This document shows positions 52,890 to 62,521 of a DNA stretch of 64,000 nt, in pieces. Made by a program: the position numbers and the translations under genes. The DNA comes from Alteromonas_F sp964429915 (lineage in GTDB: Bacteria; Pseudomonadota; Gammaproteobacteria; Enterobacterales; Alteromonadaceae): contig CAYSDZ010000001.1 of NCBI GenBank assembly GCA_964429915.1, forward strand, positions 1 to 64,000, given 5' to 3'. The first letter of the stretch is position 1; every line of letters starts with the position of its first letter. The notes below the pieces were generated by a model. The model was not told the origin of the DNA and made no database searches. It saw only the letters and a program-made list of their open reading frames with translations.

Positions 52890-54044
52890 TTAAATTGACT
52901 GGCGGATTAACACTTTGGCTAAATCGCTATCAATTGGCTTTATACTGTTTGCTAACGTAAACAACAACTCTTTATCTTGTGAACCGTGCTGCTTTATTTT
53001 AGACACTATCTCAGTGACGATTTTTTTTAATAATTGCTCATCACAACCTTTTAAAACGGTAAGCAACTGAATTGACTTATCTATAGGAAGTTCACAAACA
53101 CTATCAACAAATTTATCAACTCGCCCTAACACTTCGTATTTTGCACCGTCAATGGCTTCTGACAAAATAGTTTTAGAAAGAAAGCGAGCTTTTTCCTGAT
53201 CATACTTCTTGAAATTTTCTTGATCTACATTAAACGTGACATGCGCTCCAGACGCTAAATTGTATCCACCTCTATTCAGTTTAATTGAGTACGAATCCGA
53301 GGGCCGTCCCTTGAGCAGCAAAGATAAATACTCCTTGGGTGACCTGAACATTCGATGCACTATCATTGCGTCTCTAAGCATGACTAAGTCTGCATGCAAA
53401 CATTCTCTATTTTTAATATCCGGCACAAAGCTTATGCCATCAGCAAGTACATTGTTCCCTCCCTCCATCTCAGGTAAGTGTAAGCTTATTTTCGACACCT
53501 TGCTTTGCAGCGAAAAAACCGTTTTGACAAGAGGACTTAATTGGCCGGTTGTGGACTTTTTAATGGAGGAAAACTCATGATTACTTCCATGTTCATTTAT
53601 CCAACCAAATGATACAGAGCTTGGATTCGAATGCCTTGAAATAAATTGCTGAATCGGACTTTTCATATTTTGAGGTGTCCAAAACTCATCAATATCTAAA
53701 AACATAATATAATCAAATTGCATAGCCATTTGTTCTTTGTGAACTGCCTGAGCATAGGCCACAAATTGCATCGCATTTGGCACATTATCTGGACACCAAT
53801 CTATCCAGTCACAATATTGATATTTTACTTTCCCATTTTCTTTATTTAGTAAGGCTAGGATTTGGTTTGAGCTATCAGAAGTTCTATTGACTAATATTTC
53901 TATTTCATCGAATCCAAAATAGAGATGATGAAATACCCACTCAGGAATGTAGGCGGCCTCATTTCTTGCTATCGCAACTAATTTCACCTTTAGCTTTTTG
54001 GTGTTTTTTTTAATTCCTTGAGAGCGATTAGTAAATAACCTCAC
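52890..54044 (-). CDS. GT92/GT2-like glycosyltransferase (paralogue A)
   Basis: The 384-aa protein starts, after a basic stretch, with VKLVAIARNEAAYIPEWVFH, then VNRTSD and the DxD motif in YIMFLDIDEFWTP; later GRPSDSYSIKLNRGGYN. This is the Glyco_tranf_2_4/DUF23-like group, predicted to be a GT-A transferase. It is strongly similar along its length to the plus-strand gene at 59425-60618. It overlaps the adjacent sulfotransferase gene by 4 bp. Confidence 0.8.
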   Translation of the reverse strand: MRLFTNRSQGIKKNTKKLKVKLVAIARNEAAYIPEWVFHHLYFGFDEIEILVNRTSDSSNQILALLNKENGKVKYQYCDWIDWCPDNVPNAMQFVAYAQAVHKEQMAMQFDYIMFLDIDEFWTPQNMKSPIQQFISRHSNPSSVSFGWINEHGSNHEFSSIKKSTTGQLSPLVKTVFSLQSKVSKISLHLPEMEGGNNVLADGISFVPDIKNRECLHADLVMLRDAMIVHRMFRSPKEYLSLLLKGRPSDSYSIKLNRGGYNLASGAHVTFNVDQENFKKYDQEKARFLSKTILSEAIDGAKYEVLGRVDKFVDSVCELPIDKSIQLLTVLKGCDEQLLKKIVTEIVSKIKQHGSQDKELLFTLANSIKPIDSDLAKVLIRQSI

Positions 54045-55024
54045 ATAACGCTCCGTAAAAAATGCGCCAACTCCTGTAACTTAGCCTGAATTTCAGCTGA
54101 CATAATCCATTCATCGCACGCTATTTTAATGGTCCCCATCACCGCATTAGGTTCGTAGTTTACAATATTGTCTCGATATTTTTCCGACATCACTTTTTCA
54201 CATCGATTATCAACATAATAGTTTCCTACTCTTAATTGGCGACAATAAGCAGAGACTCGTTGCTTCACGGTATCTAGTCCTTGAGAGGTAAGACTATCGA
54301 TATTTTTCAAATAAGATGCTTTTACTTTAACAGCGTCAGACTCTAAAACATCCTTAAAGTGGTGATTCATCACCCGCAAGATTTCGATATCTTCCAGTTC
54401 CATTGACTTATTAATTGCTTCTTTATTTCTCTCTGGCTTTACAAATCTATCGTGGACTTCGATATTAGCCATTTTGAGAAATTCATTGCATAAATTATCA
54501 TTCCTTACACAAGTCTCGTAATCCAATATTCTTATGTTATGTTTACCGAATACTTGCGATAGCATATTGAGCTTCAAATCAGCTGAAAGCATTAAGCTCT
54601 GTCCTGGCCTAGCAATGTGATCATGATAATAAGAGAAAAACGAATCTGTTGCGCCATGTTTTATCGTTTCTTGCCAGATAGAGTACAGTTTTAAACTTGC
54701 TCGTCGCCAGGTGTACAAAATGACGATGCGCTTATTCTTAATTAAAGATTGAAAGTATTCCCAATGAGACTTCTCCAATGAAATAAAATCCTCACTGGAA
54801 ACTAAAAAATTATGGGGCTCATTTAATAGCTCGATGTCTTCGTCAGACAGAGATTTTTCAAACAGTAAGTGTCTAAGCGTGTGATGAGCAAAAATACTTT
54901 GGAATCGCTTTGGATACACCATCCCTTGTGCAAACAATTGCTCTCTATTGTCCATTAGATATTTCTGTATTAACGTTGTTCCTGTTTTATGTGGTCCAAC
55001 ATGTACAAAAAGCGTATTTTCCAT
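54041..55024 (-). CDS. Sulfotransferase-like protein (PAPS-dependent)
   Basis: The 327-aa protein has the 5'-phosphosulfate-binding loop near the start, VHVGPHKTGTTLIQKYL, and a later RIVILYTWRR segment in the position of the 3'-phosphate-binding motif. It would transfer sulfate from PAPS to a sugar hydroxyl. It lies between an RgpF/HAD gene and a glycosyltransferase, implying sulfation of the polysaccharide made here. The acceptor is unknown. Confidence 0.78.
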   Translation of the reverse strand: MENTLFVHVGPHKTGTTLIQKYLMDNREQLFAQGMVYPKRFQSIFAHHTLRHLLFEKSLSDEDIELLNEPHNFLVSSEDFISLEKSHWEYFQSLIKNKRIVILYTWRRASLKLYSIWQETIKHGATDSFFSYYHDHIARPGQSLMLSADLKLNMLSQVFGKHNIRILDYETCVRNDNLCNEFLKMANIEVHDRFVKPERNKEAINKSMELEDIEILRVMNHHFKDVLESDAVKVKASYLKNIDSLTSQGLDTVKQRVSAYCRQLRVGNYYVDNRCEKVMSEKYRDNIVNYEPNAVMGTIKIACDEWIMSAEIQAKLQELAHFLRSVM

Positions 55025-55039
55025 AAAACCAATCTCCTA

Positions 55040-57028
55040 TTAATCGCCGTTAAAGGGGTAACGTCCGTGATTTGATATCATACGCCCCCACTTCAGCACT
55101 TGTTTTTCGTTTAACGTGCCGTTTTTTGGGGTCAACCTACCTGGCAGACCAGCAGCTTGCCATTTATCCAAAGGATGTAAGATGTGCATATTACTTAGGC
55201 CATAATCACCACATAATTGAGAGTCAGACCTTACATTGTCGCCTACGTGTAAGTAGCTTACCCCTTTTGTTGTTACTAATTCCTGAACGTATTGCCACAT
55301 TGTCCCAGTGTCTTTTCGCTTGTTCAAAACACTCGAAAGAAATAAAGTGTAAGGCATTGATAATCCGACCTTTTTAAGCATTAACTCAATTTGCTCTTCT
55401 GTATAGTAGGTATCACTGATCAGCCATATCGTTCGGCCCAAACTAGACAATTGCTGCACGATGTGAATCATTTCATCTTTTGCACAAATCATATTTAGAT
55501 CAAATTGAAATTCGAGCTCCATTAACTCACGAGCATATTCCTTATCTACATCTAACATTTCTCCTAAACGCTCGTAAATTTGAACAATACTGACATCACC
55601 TTGAAAATTTTGTTCCTTACGTAACTGCAATTCTGCGGAATTTCTATTTTTAATAAAAACGCTTGCCGAACTAACCATTCCACTGGCAAATAAAGTTTTG
55701 CCTACCAAATATTTGGCGTAATCAGGTTCTGTATATTGCCTTCGAATCAATGTGTCAAAAATATCAAAGGACACCACTTCAAAGTTGCGTAACTCTCTTT
55801 GCAATTGGATAGGCGGTTTAAAATAGTCTATGAACTTAAAAGAGTTGTCTGTGGTAAAACAGCCCAAAGGGGGATAAAAGTAAAATTGTTTGTAATCATT
55901 CTTCTCTACTAATAACCCTAGCGCTCGTTCCAAAGCATGTAACCAAGAACCATCGTTGGGTAACGGCTCCGCTGGAAAATGGTCGTACTCATAGTTAGAT
56001 TCTAGCATTTGCCTAATTGCCATAGGCCTTGCCCAAAACATGCCTCCCACAGGGTATGTAAGAAAGTTTTCGCTAATATCTAAATCCCAATCACTGACGA
56101 AACTCGACGCAAATGGTTTATTACAAGTCCAGTGATTTACCCATGCTGGCATCATTTGAAAAGTAGTAGGATAGTAAATACCTAAATCAGAATTTTCATG
56201 AAAGAGCTTTAATACTTCTCTCACAACATTGCGATCTTGCAACAAAAATTGATTAAGGTAATCGAACCATTGAGTTTGGTCTCTTCCTGAGTATAACGAT
56301 TTTTTACTGTGCAAATGACAAACGAGTTCATAGTTGAGTAAGTCAGAGCCAAATTCAACTAGCATAGGACCAAAATTTCGCCCCCGGTTTGGCACCGATA
56401 CACATTTGAGAGTCTTTACTTTGCTGTGCTTTTCAAACGCCTCTTCAACGAGCCGAAGCTCAATACCTTCTGAAACCGATAAATATAAATCAACTTCAAA
56501 AGGCATGTAGGCTAAGCTATTTACAAATCGTTCAATAAAATCTTCATAAAAAATATGTATGCAAACAGCAACGTTCTGGCTTTCCCAACCTTCATCATTT
56601 GTTGTTGATAGCGTAGTTTTTGGGGTCCACCTTATAATCTCGTTAAGCTTAGTTCGCCCTTCGTCAGCACCATGATGAATATAATGAAGCAGAGGACTCT
56701 CACACTGATGATAAATATCTAGATGATGCTTGTGATAACCCTCTGTATCAAAATTTGCAGACGGATTAACGTTTGAGAAAATCGATTTATGACAATAGTC
56801 GTGAAATGCTTCTAACTCTGAGGAAAACGTTCCGTAACGCTTTTGATACCAGTCGTAATCAAATAAATTCATCCTTTTCGCGAGCTTTAAATTTTCATCA
56901 TGCGGATCGACACACTCTACTATCGACTCTTCACAGTTTTCGTTTTTAGCGTTTTCAGCCTCTTCATCAACTGTGGCTGACTTAAATAATTTATCAATTT
57001 TGTTTTTAAGTAGTTTTCTCATGTTCAA
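55040..57028 (-). CDS. RgpF-like (rhamnan synthesis F) protein fused to HAD hydrolase
   Basis: A 662-aa fusion. Residues 50-125 resemble the short repeats of surface-glycan proteins (FDYDWYQKRYG, NPSANFDTEGYH, PLLHYIHHGADEGR). Residues 150-400 are an RgpF domain (VAVCIHIFYEDFIERFVNSL, HLHSKKSL, GGMFWARP). From residue 418 there is a HAD-superfamily domain with motif I DIFDTL (422-427) and a late HVGDNVRSD. That HAD part resembles the first half of COG5610 proteins; the partner half appears to be encoded by the next gene (57025-58074). It probably modifies or transfers sugars on a rhamnose-type glycan; its exact chemistry is unknown. Confidence 0.75.
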   Translation of the reverse strand: MNMRKLLKNKIDKLFKSATVDEEAENAKNENCEESIVECVDPHDENLKLAKRMNLFDYDWYQKRYGTFSSELEAFHDYCHKSIFSNVNPSANFDTEGYHKHHLDIYHQCESPLLHYIHHGADEGRTKLNEIIRWTPKTTLSTTNDEGWESQNVAVCIHIFYEDFIERFVNSLAYMPFEVDLYLSVSEGIELRLVEEAFEKHSKVKTLKCVSVPNRGRNFGPMLVEFGSDLLNYELVCHLHSKKSLYSGRDQTQWFDYLNQFLLQDRNVVREVLKLFHENSDLGIYYPTTFQMMPAWVNHWTCNKPFASSFVSDWDLDISENFLTYPVGGMFWARPMAIRQMLESNYEYDHFPAEPLPNDGSWLHALERALGLLVEKNDYKQFYFYPPLGCFTTDNSFKFIDYFKPPIQLQRELRNFEVVSFDIFDTLIRRQYTEPDYAKYLVGKTLFASGMVSSASVFIKNRNSAELQLRKEQNFQGDVSIVQIYERLGEMLDVDKEYARELMELEFQFDLNMICAKDEMIHIVQQLSSLGRTIWLISDTYYTEEQIELMLKKVGLSMPYTLFLSSVLNKRKDTGTMWQYVQELVTTKGVSYLHVGDNVRSDSQLCGDYGLSNMHILHPLDKWQAAGLPGRLTPKNGTLNEKQVLKWGRMISNHGRYPFNGD

Positions 57029-58074
57029 ATCCTAAACAACTGTAAAGGATTAACGCTCCCATTACCTGAAACATCGTCGTCAACATCAAAAAGAGGCCAC
57101 ACTACACGAGGAAATAACCCTCTCTGAGTCGCATATGATTCAAAAAGTTCTTCAATTTCTTGAATTGAAAATCGAATATCGTGACGAGCGCAATCCAAAA
57201 TGCATTCCAATGCGCCATCATGAATACACTTTAATTCATGTGGGTTTAGCTGAGCATACACTTTCTTACCGAAAAGGAATTGATAAGGCCCAGACACCTC
57301 TTCTAATGATTTTTTAATATCACAAAATTGGCCTTGCGGTGAGGTAAGAAGCGCTTCTAAAAGCAAAGATCTATCTAACATGGTATAGCCATCACCCAAG
57401 CTTACTCGGTCTTTGTAAACCGAATGCATAGTAGCAGTATGCTTGTCTATTTTGTGCTGACCTTGCTTTGTAGTGATAAAGTATATGCCGCGTGTATTTT
57501 TATGGAGTAAATATGTCAACAGCTTTTGGATGGTGCCAGAATACCCAAGGTCAATCATAAGACTATTGTCAGGAATTGAAAGTGATTGGAGATATTGCAG
57601 ATATGCTATTTTTGACTGTTCAACAAGCGCACTCAACTGGTCTGACACCCCTGCTAATTTTTCTTCTAACAAGGGCAATTGAAGGGGTAATTCCCACATT
57701 GCATCTAACTCATCATCAGAAAAGACAGACTTTAACTGACGAAGAGTAAAACCAAATCTATTGCTCAAAAGTTGACGGAGTGTTCCGTCAAAGTTTGTTT
57801 TTAAACTCAGTGCTCTTGCTTCGGGGTCACCAACAGTAATCTTAAATAAGAATACTCTTGAAACGTTAAGGTATTGCCGTTCAATATCTACAGCAAAATC
57901 GGCTTGGACCAGTTTTTCATAGGCCATTTTCAAAAAGTACCCTTCTCTTGCAAGAAAAAGCAGCTTTTTGGAGGGGTTTTTATTTAGAATTTCTTTAAGC
58001 CTAAATAAGTATTCGCTGGTAATTGGGCCAAGAAAATTATACCCAAATTCATGCAGAGATATCTGTTTATTCAT
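57025..58074 (-). CDS. COG5610 C-terminal-like protein, companion of the HAD fusion
   Basis: The 349-aa protein starts with FGYNFLGPITSEYLFRLKEI, then KKLLFLAREGYFL, QYLNVSR, and later SLMIDLGYSGTIQKLL. These blocks match the C-terminal region of predicted HAD-family polysaccharide proteins (COG5610), where they normally follow a HAD domain in one chain. Here the HAD half is in the downstream gene, which overlaps by 4 bp. The catalytic role is unknown, but such proteins recur in capsule and O-antigen loci. Confidence 0.65.
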   Translation of the reverse strand: MNKQISLHEFGYNFLGPITSEYLFRLKEILNKNPSKKLLFLAREGYFLKMAYEKLVQADFAVDIERQYLNVSRVFLFKITVGDPEARALSLKTNFDGTLRQLLSNRFGFTLRQLKSVFSDDELDAMWELPLQLPLLEEKLAGVSDQLSALVEQSKIAYLQYLQSLSIPDNSLMIDLGYSGTIQKLLTYLLHKNTRGIYFITTKQGQHKIDKHTATMHSVYKDRVSLGDGYTMLDRSLLLEALLTSPQGQFCDIKKSLEEVSGPYQFLFGKKVYAQLNPHELKCIHDGALECILDCARHDIRFSIQEIEELFESYATQRGLFPRVVWPLFDVDDDVSGNGSVNPLQLFRI

Positions 58075-58092
58075 AGTTCTTACAGGTCAAAA

Positions 58093-59259
58093 TTAGTGCG
58101 TCTTCAACGACGTTTTTTTTACAATGTCATAGATTTTTTCAAATGAACTCGTTACTTTTGCTTTTTGCTTTGCAATGCTGTCACTGTAATCTTGATGCGC
58201 ATTCAACCGAGACAATCCAGCTTCTGCAATATTATCAAAATCGACGCAACCTTTTAGGTAGTCTGGGGCCCACGTATTGGTATAAGCATTCAATTTATTG
58301 ATTTTCTTGTTCACGGCAACAAATGGATTGCCATAACTCATCGACACGATAGCGCCGTGAAGACTTGTTCCAATAAATAAGGTAGCGTGAGCTATGGCAG
58401 ACGTAACCTTGTCTAAGGTGGAATGAGATAACTTAAATACGGGAAAATCTGCGTGCTTTTCAATCCACTCTGCCGTAACGATATCATCATGCCCTGGACA
58501 ATTTCCAATACTTAACAAACCTATTGGCAACTGTAATGCGTCATGGAGTTTCTTTAGTTGAGCGACTATTTCCGGTAACTTGTTTGCTGATTTTTCATAT
58601 CCGAATTGTACACAAACATAATCACTAGGAAAGGGCTTCTCTAAACCTGTTTTTGGTTTTATATCGCTGTAAAGCATTACGCTATCAGGAACAAGATTAG
58701 GTTCTAGATTTAAGTTTTGCATAACAATTCTGCGAGTAAACCGTTCCCTGACGCTAAGGTAAGCGCTCGCTCGTAACGCTTTCTGATAACCTTTAACAAC
58801 AGGTTTCATTTTAGGAACATTGCCGCCGATGGCATGGTAGACAATTTCATTGTCATTCAGCAACTCAGGATTAGAAAGAATAAAGGGATAGGGTTCGCGT
58901 TCCAACCCAAAGCGTTTTTTTACTCTGCGCTCCATTCTAGTACCCTTATATTTTTCATACAAGGTTTGCCATTTCTCGTTGGTAAAACCAAGTAGTTTCA
59001 TCCAATTTGCCCCCATCACTTGACCACCTGCCACTAAAATTGTGGCATTTTTAGGTCTCTTTGACGCATCTAGAAATTGGTCATAACCCAAAGTTTTAAG
59101 CCCGCCAATTGCTGTTAAATCGCTTTCAATGGTTGCTACGTTAATAAACTGACAAGGGCCGCATTGTTCAAGAGCATATTTAGCAACGATGGGAAAAAGA
59201 ACGTCTCCATAGTTGTACCTATCGCTCGCGCTCAAACAATATACTGTCGGAGAGTGCAT
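58093..59259 (-). CDS. Polysaccharide pyruvyl transferase family protein
   Basis: The 388-aa protein has the family's N-terminal YCLSASDRYNYGDVLFPIV and the C-terminal block LFIGTSLHGAIVSMSYGNPFVAV. Such enzymes add pyruvate ketals from PEP to sugars of exopolysaccharides, giving negative charge. First gene of the minus-strand run that ends with galU; it is divergent from the plus-strand gene at 59425, and the 165-bp AT-rich gap must hold both promoters. Confidence 0.85.
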   Translation of the reverse strand: MHSPTVYCLSASDRYNYGDVLFPIVAKYALEQCGPCQFINVATIESDLTAIGGLKTLGYDQFLDASKRPKNATILVAGGQVMGANWMKLLGFTNEKWQTLYEKYKGTRMERRVKKRFGLEREPYPFILSNPELLNDNEIVYHAIGGNVPKMKPVVKGYQKALRASAYLSVRERFTRRIVMQNLNLEPNLVPDSVMLYSDIKPKTGLEKPFPSDYVCVQFGYEKSANKLPEIVAQLKKLHDALQLPIGLLSIGNCPGHDDIVTAEWIEKHADFPVFKLSHSTLDKVTSAIAHATLFIGTSLHGAIVSMSYGNPFVAVNKKINKLNAYTNTWAPDYLKGCVDFDNIAEAGLSRLNAHQDYSDSIAKQKAKVTSSFEKIYDIVKKTSLKTH

Positions 59260-59424
59260 TGATTACCTTTCTTGAATATTATAGTAATGGAGCATAGGGT
59301 AATGCTTTAATTCAGACCTTGCTAACTTATTTTCGATGTTTATCAATAAATCAATAAAATGATATTATATCACCCATAGGCTCTGCATAAACAAGACAAT
59401 TGAATAAGGACATCTTTCCAAAAA

Positions 59425-60618
59425 ATGTGCACTCAAAAAGTAAAGTTAGTAGCGATAGCTAAAGACGAGGCCGCTTATATCCCTGAATGGGTGTTTCACC
59501 ACCTTCATGTAGGCTTCGACAAAATAGAAATATATGTGAACCGCACGAGTGACAACACTGAAAACATGCTTAACTACATCGAGTCGCTTTTCCCAAACGT
59601 ATCTCATTATAGTGCCGATTGGATAGATACCTGCCCCGAAGAAAGCACAAAAAATCTACAATACATTATTTATGCGAAGGCCTTCTTCGATACCCAGATA
59701 AATATGGATGCTGACTACATTATGTTTCTGGATATCGACGAATTTTGGACACCATCTAATTTGTCTGTATCTATTCATCAAATAATTACTAAATATCCGA
59801 AGGCTGATGCCATATCGTTTCAATGGTTAAATGAATATGGAAATGACGAGAAGTTTTCACCGCTTTCAGGTTCAACAGTTGGAAAAATTAACCCTTTAGT
59901 AAAAACTCTTATAAAAACGTCAGCTAAGGTCGAAAAGCATGGCTACCATATGCCTAAACTTTCTCCACAAAGCAAACATATAATGATGGATGGCACTGAA
60001 ATTGTTTTAAATAACAAACATAAAGAAGGTATTGATAAGTCAATACAGCGCATTCGCCCAGTCATGATTATTCACCGATTATTCCGCTCGCCAGACGAAT
60101 ACGTTTCTTTACTACACCGAGGACGTCCGTCAGATTCAGTAGAATTAAAGTTAAATAGAGGTGGCTATAATGTCATTATGGGCCCAGAACATACCTATGA
60201 GCTTGAAAAAAACGAATATGAAAAATATAGCGAAAAAAAAGGGGCTTTTCTTGATGAGCCCAAGCTCAAAACTCTGCTAAATGAAGCCAAAGCATTTATC
60301 GGCAAGCGGTGTGAAAAAGCATTAGCCAGTATTTCAGCAATTCAATACGAGCACCTTCCCGATATTGCAAAAATTTTCAGAGGTTGCGCTGACCACGTTT
60401 CATCGAGGGTAGAATGTGAAGTCGCCTCTTCTAGATTTGTAAAAAAGCATAAAAATGTAGAACAGCTTATCGAAATCGCTAAAGAAGTAGAACGCTATTC
60501 CCCTTCCCTAGCTTTGTTAGTTTGGCAAAGAGCAAAAGCATTACGACCTAGCGGACCATTGATAATAAAAAAACTGGCGAATTGCGAACGGAAGCTTAAG
60601 GAAAAATGCAGTGGCTAG
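59425..60618 (+). CDS. GT92/GT2-like glycosyltransferase (paralogue B)
   Basis: The 397-aa protein starts VKLVAIAKDEAAYIPEWVFH, and has VNRTSD, DWIDTCPEES and the DxD motif in YIMFLDIDEFWTP; later GRPSDSVELKLNRGGYN. The N-terminal ~280 residues align throughout with paralogue A (52890-54044); the C-terminal helices differ more. The copies are in inverted orientation around the sulfotransferase/RgpF/HAD/pyruvyl-transferase block. It overlaps the next gene by 8 bp. Confidence 0.8.
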   Translation: MCTQKVKLVAIAKDEAAYIPEWVFHHLHVGFDKIEIYVNRTSDNTENMLNYIESLFPNVSHYSADWIDTCPEESTKNLQYIIYAKAFFDTQINMDADYIMFLDIDEFWTPSNLSVSIHQIITKYPKADAISFQWLNEYGNDEKFSPLSGSTVGKINPLVKTLIKTSAKVEKHGYHMPKLSPQSKHIMMDGTEIVLNNKHKEGIDKSIQRIRPVMIIHRLFRSPDEYVSLLHRGRPSDSVELKLNRGGYNVIMGPEHTYELEKNEYEKYSEKKGAFLDEPKLKTLLNEAKAFIGKRCEKALASISAIQYEHLPDIAKIFRGCADHVSSRVECEVASSRFVKKHKNVEQLIEIAKEVERYSPSLALLVWQRAKALRPSGPLIIKKLANCERKLKEKCSG

Positions 60619-61507
60619 TTTTTGTATTGCTTCTCCGCATAAAAATGAACTTTGGTACGATCATAGATTATACATCAATCTAAAAAATGAGTTAGAAGCT
60701 ATAGGCTTTCAATACCGAGCTGCGAGTCAAAATAGAATCTATTTGATTGGTGCACCCGTTTTACGTTTTTACCCCGAGGTGGGTGCTATCGTTAGTTCCG
60801 CCAACAATATTGCCGTTATCTACAGTCATCCTGAAAAAATTGAAGATCTTACGCCTTTCAACGTTATTTACGCTTGTAGTCAGTATGTGAAAGACTATTT
60901 AATCACTAAATTTAGTGGGAAAGCACAAAAGGATGTTTTAGAAAACATTCAATTACTCCCTCCCTTCTCATCTCTTTATCCTTCAAAAGATACAAAACCT
61001 AAATATGTCTGTGACTTGTCATTTATAGGTACGCCGAGAATACGTCCTATTCTTGAGGCAGTGCTACCTATCGTTGAAAAGCATCAATTAAATTTCCATT
61101 TGTTTGGTCCTAATTGGGACCAGTACGAAGGCAACCCGAACGCAAAAAAACACCTTATAGCTCGCCATGTTCCATACGAAGAAATTCCTATGCTAGCAAG
61201 GGGAAGCAAGATATGCCTGATTGATCACCATGTTTCTATGAGTGAGCTAGGTGCCGTAAGTCATAAATATATCGATTTTGTAAGATCGGGGGCATTCGTT
61301 ATTTCCGACAATAATAAAGACGCCGCAAACACCTATGATGGCATTACGTTTAAAGATTCGGATGACTTAGAAAGCAAAGTGCTACACTACTTAGCACACC
61401 GCGAAGACCGCCTCAATCAAACGATTAAACAACTTAGGATGACACAAAGTCAGTCTACTCATATCGCTGCACTTAGTTTAAGTAAATCTCTCAATCTGAG
61501 CTTTTGA
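60611..61507 (+). CDS. GT-B glycosyltransferase (Glyco_trans_1_2-like)
   Basis: The 298-aa protein has the CgeB/YkvP-like central block VCDLSFIGTPRIRPILEAVL, then VPYEEIPMLARGSKICLID and HKYIDFVRSGAFVISD, typical of PF13524-type GT-B enzymes that recognise nucleotide sugars. There is no signal peptide. It is translated with the preceding gene. Substrate unknown. Confidence 0.7.
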   Translation: MASFCIASPHKNELWYDHRLYINLKNELEAIGFQYRAASQNRIYLIGAPVLRFYPEVGAIVSSANNIAVIYSHPEKIEDLTPFNVIYACSQYVKDYLITKFSGKAQKDVLENIQLLPPFSSLYPSKDTKPKYVCDLSFIGTPRIRPILEAVLPIVEKHQLNFHLFGPNWDQYEGNPNAKKHLIARHVPYEEIPMLARGSKICLIDHHVSMSELGAVSHKYIDFVRSGAFVISDNNKDAANTYDGITFKDSDDLESKVLHYLAHREDRLNQTIKQLRMTQSQSTHIAALSLSKSLNLSF

Positions 61508-61520
61508 TTGAATTCAATGC

Positions 61521-62444
61521 TTAATTACTTAGAGTTTTTAATATTTTGTGGTATTGCTTTCTCTCTTCAGACAAAGAGTAGCTACAGGCTATGTATTTTC
61601 CCCTAAGACGCTTAAAAAAAGACAGCGGAGATGATAAAGCGATTGAAGCGTTTTCTATGGCAGTAATACAGGATTCAAAAGAGTGATCGCATTGCGTCAC
61701 ATTTGCGCTCGAAATAAGATATTCTCTATTCGCAATGCAATCTGGCACAACTGCCCAATCTGACAATGCCATCGCTTCGATACCCGGTAAATAAAAGCCT
61801 TCTGTTTTATTAGGCAAAGTAACCGAAATACGACTCTGTGCCATGGATTGTATTACAGCCTGTTTGGATACATAGCAGTCATGCATTACCACTTTCAACT
61901 GTTTTTTCTTTGCCCATTGCTCCAATGCACGAGCCAAGTCTGGTTGTTTGTTGCCTAAAATGTATAAATCATTTTCTTTTTTTAGCTTGCTAAACTGGAT
62001 TTCATGGCCCATTTTAACGACGTAACAAGGCCCGTTTGCGTAAGGTAATATTGCATCTTTCACTGCTTGAGAAACACAAATGCGGGTAGCTTTGTGCTTT
62101 AAAAATTGAAACAAAGGGTGCTTACTATCTCCATGCCGTACATGCTGAACGAGATTGACGATAGATTGTTCGGTATTACCAAATGGCAAATACTCGCTCC
62201 AATCCATGCCAGCTAAAAAGGCTATATCGGCCTCAGATGGGTTATAACACTGCTGGTACTGTACCTTTTTGAACTGTTCAAACAAACCTTTCTCTATAGG
62301 CGACCGATTCTCTAAGTAGAGTTTTACTGACGTGTTAGGCATACAACATGTATGTTGAATGTAGTCAGCTACTTTTTGATGGCCACCAGTATAGTTTAAA
62401 TAACGCCGAAAAAATGAAAAAGACTTCACCAACTCAATACTCAA
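61521..62444 (-). CDS. GT4-like glycosyltransferase
   Basis: The 307-aa protein begins SFSFFRRYLNYTGGHQKVAD. Its C-terminal half holds the GT-B retaining motif EGFYLPGIEAMAL (E-x7-E type), which binds the donor nucleotide sugar. It is convergent with the preceding plus-strand gene, 13 bp apart. It is short for GT4, so the N-terminal domain is compact. Substrate unknown. Confidence 0.7.
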   Translation of the reverse strand: MSIELVKSFSFFRRYLNYTGGHQKVADYIQHTCCMPNTSVKLYLENRSPIEKGLFEQFKKVQYQQCYNPSEADIAFLAGMDWSEYLPFGNTEQSIVNLVQHVRHGDSKHPLFQFLKHKATRICVSQAVKDAILPYANGPCYVVKMGHEIQFSKLKKENDLYILGNKQPDLARALEQWAKKKQLKVVMHDCYVSKQAVIQSMAQSRISVTLPNKTEGFYLPGIEAMALSDWAVVPDCIANREYLISSANVTQCDHSFESCITAIENASIALSSPLSFFKRLRGKYIACSYSLSEERKQYHKILKTLSN

Positions 62445-62521
62445 ATCTTAAAACGCAAAAAATACAGAAACTCTAAAGAGTTGTGTATTATAATTCAATT
62501 GTCCTCACACGGTTATAGCGA

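Noticed and set aside
59260..59424. A JUMPstart/ops element ahead of the polysaccharide genes.
   Set aside because: No GGCGGTAG core was seen in this gap or in the other intergenic gaps of the locus.
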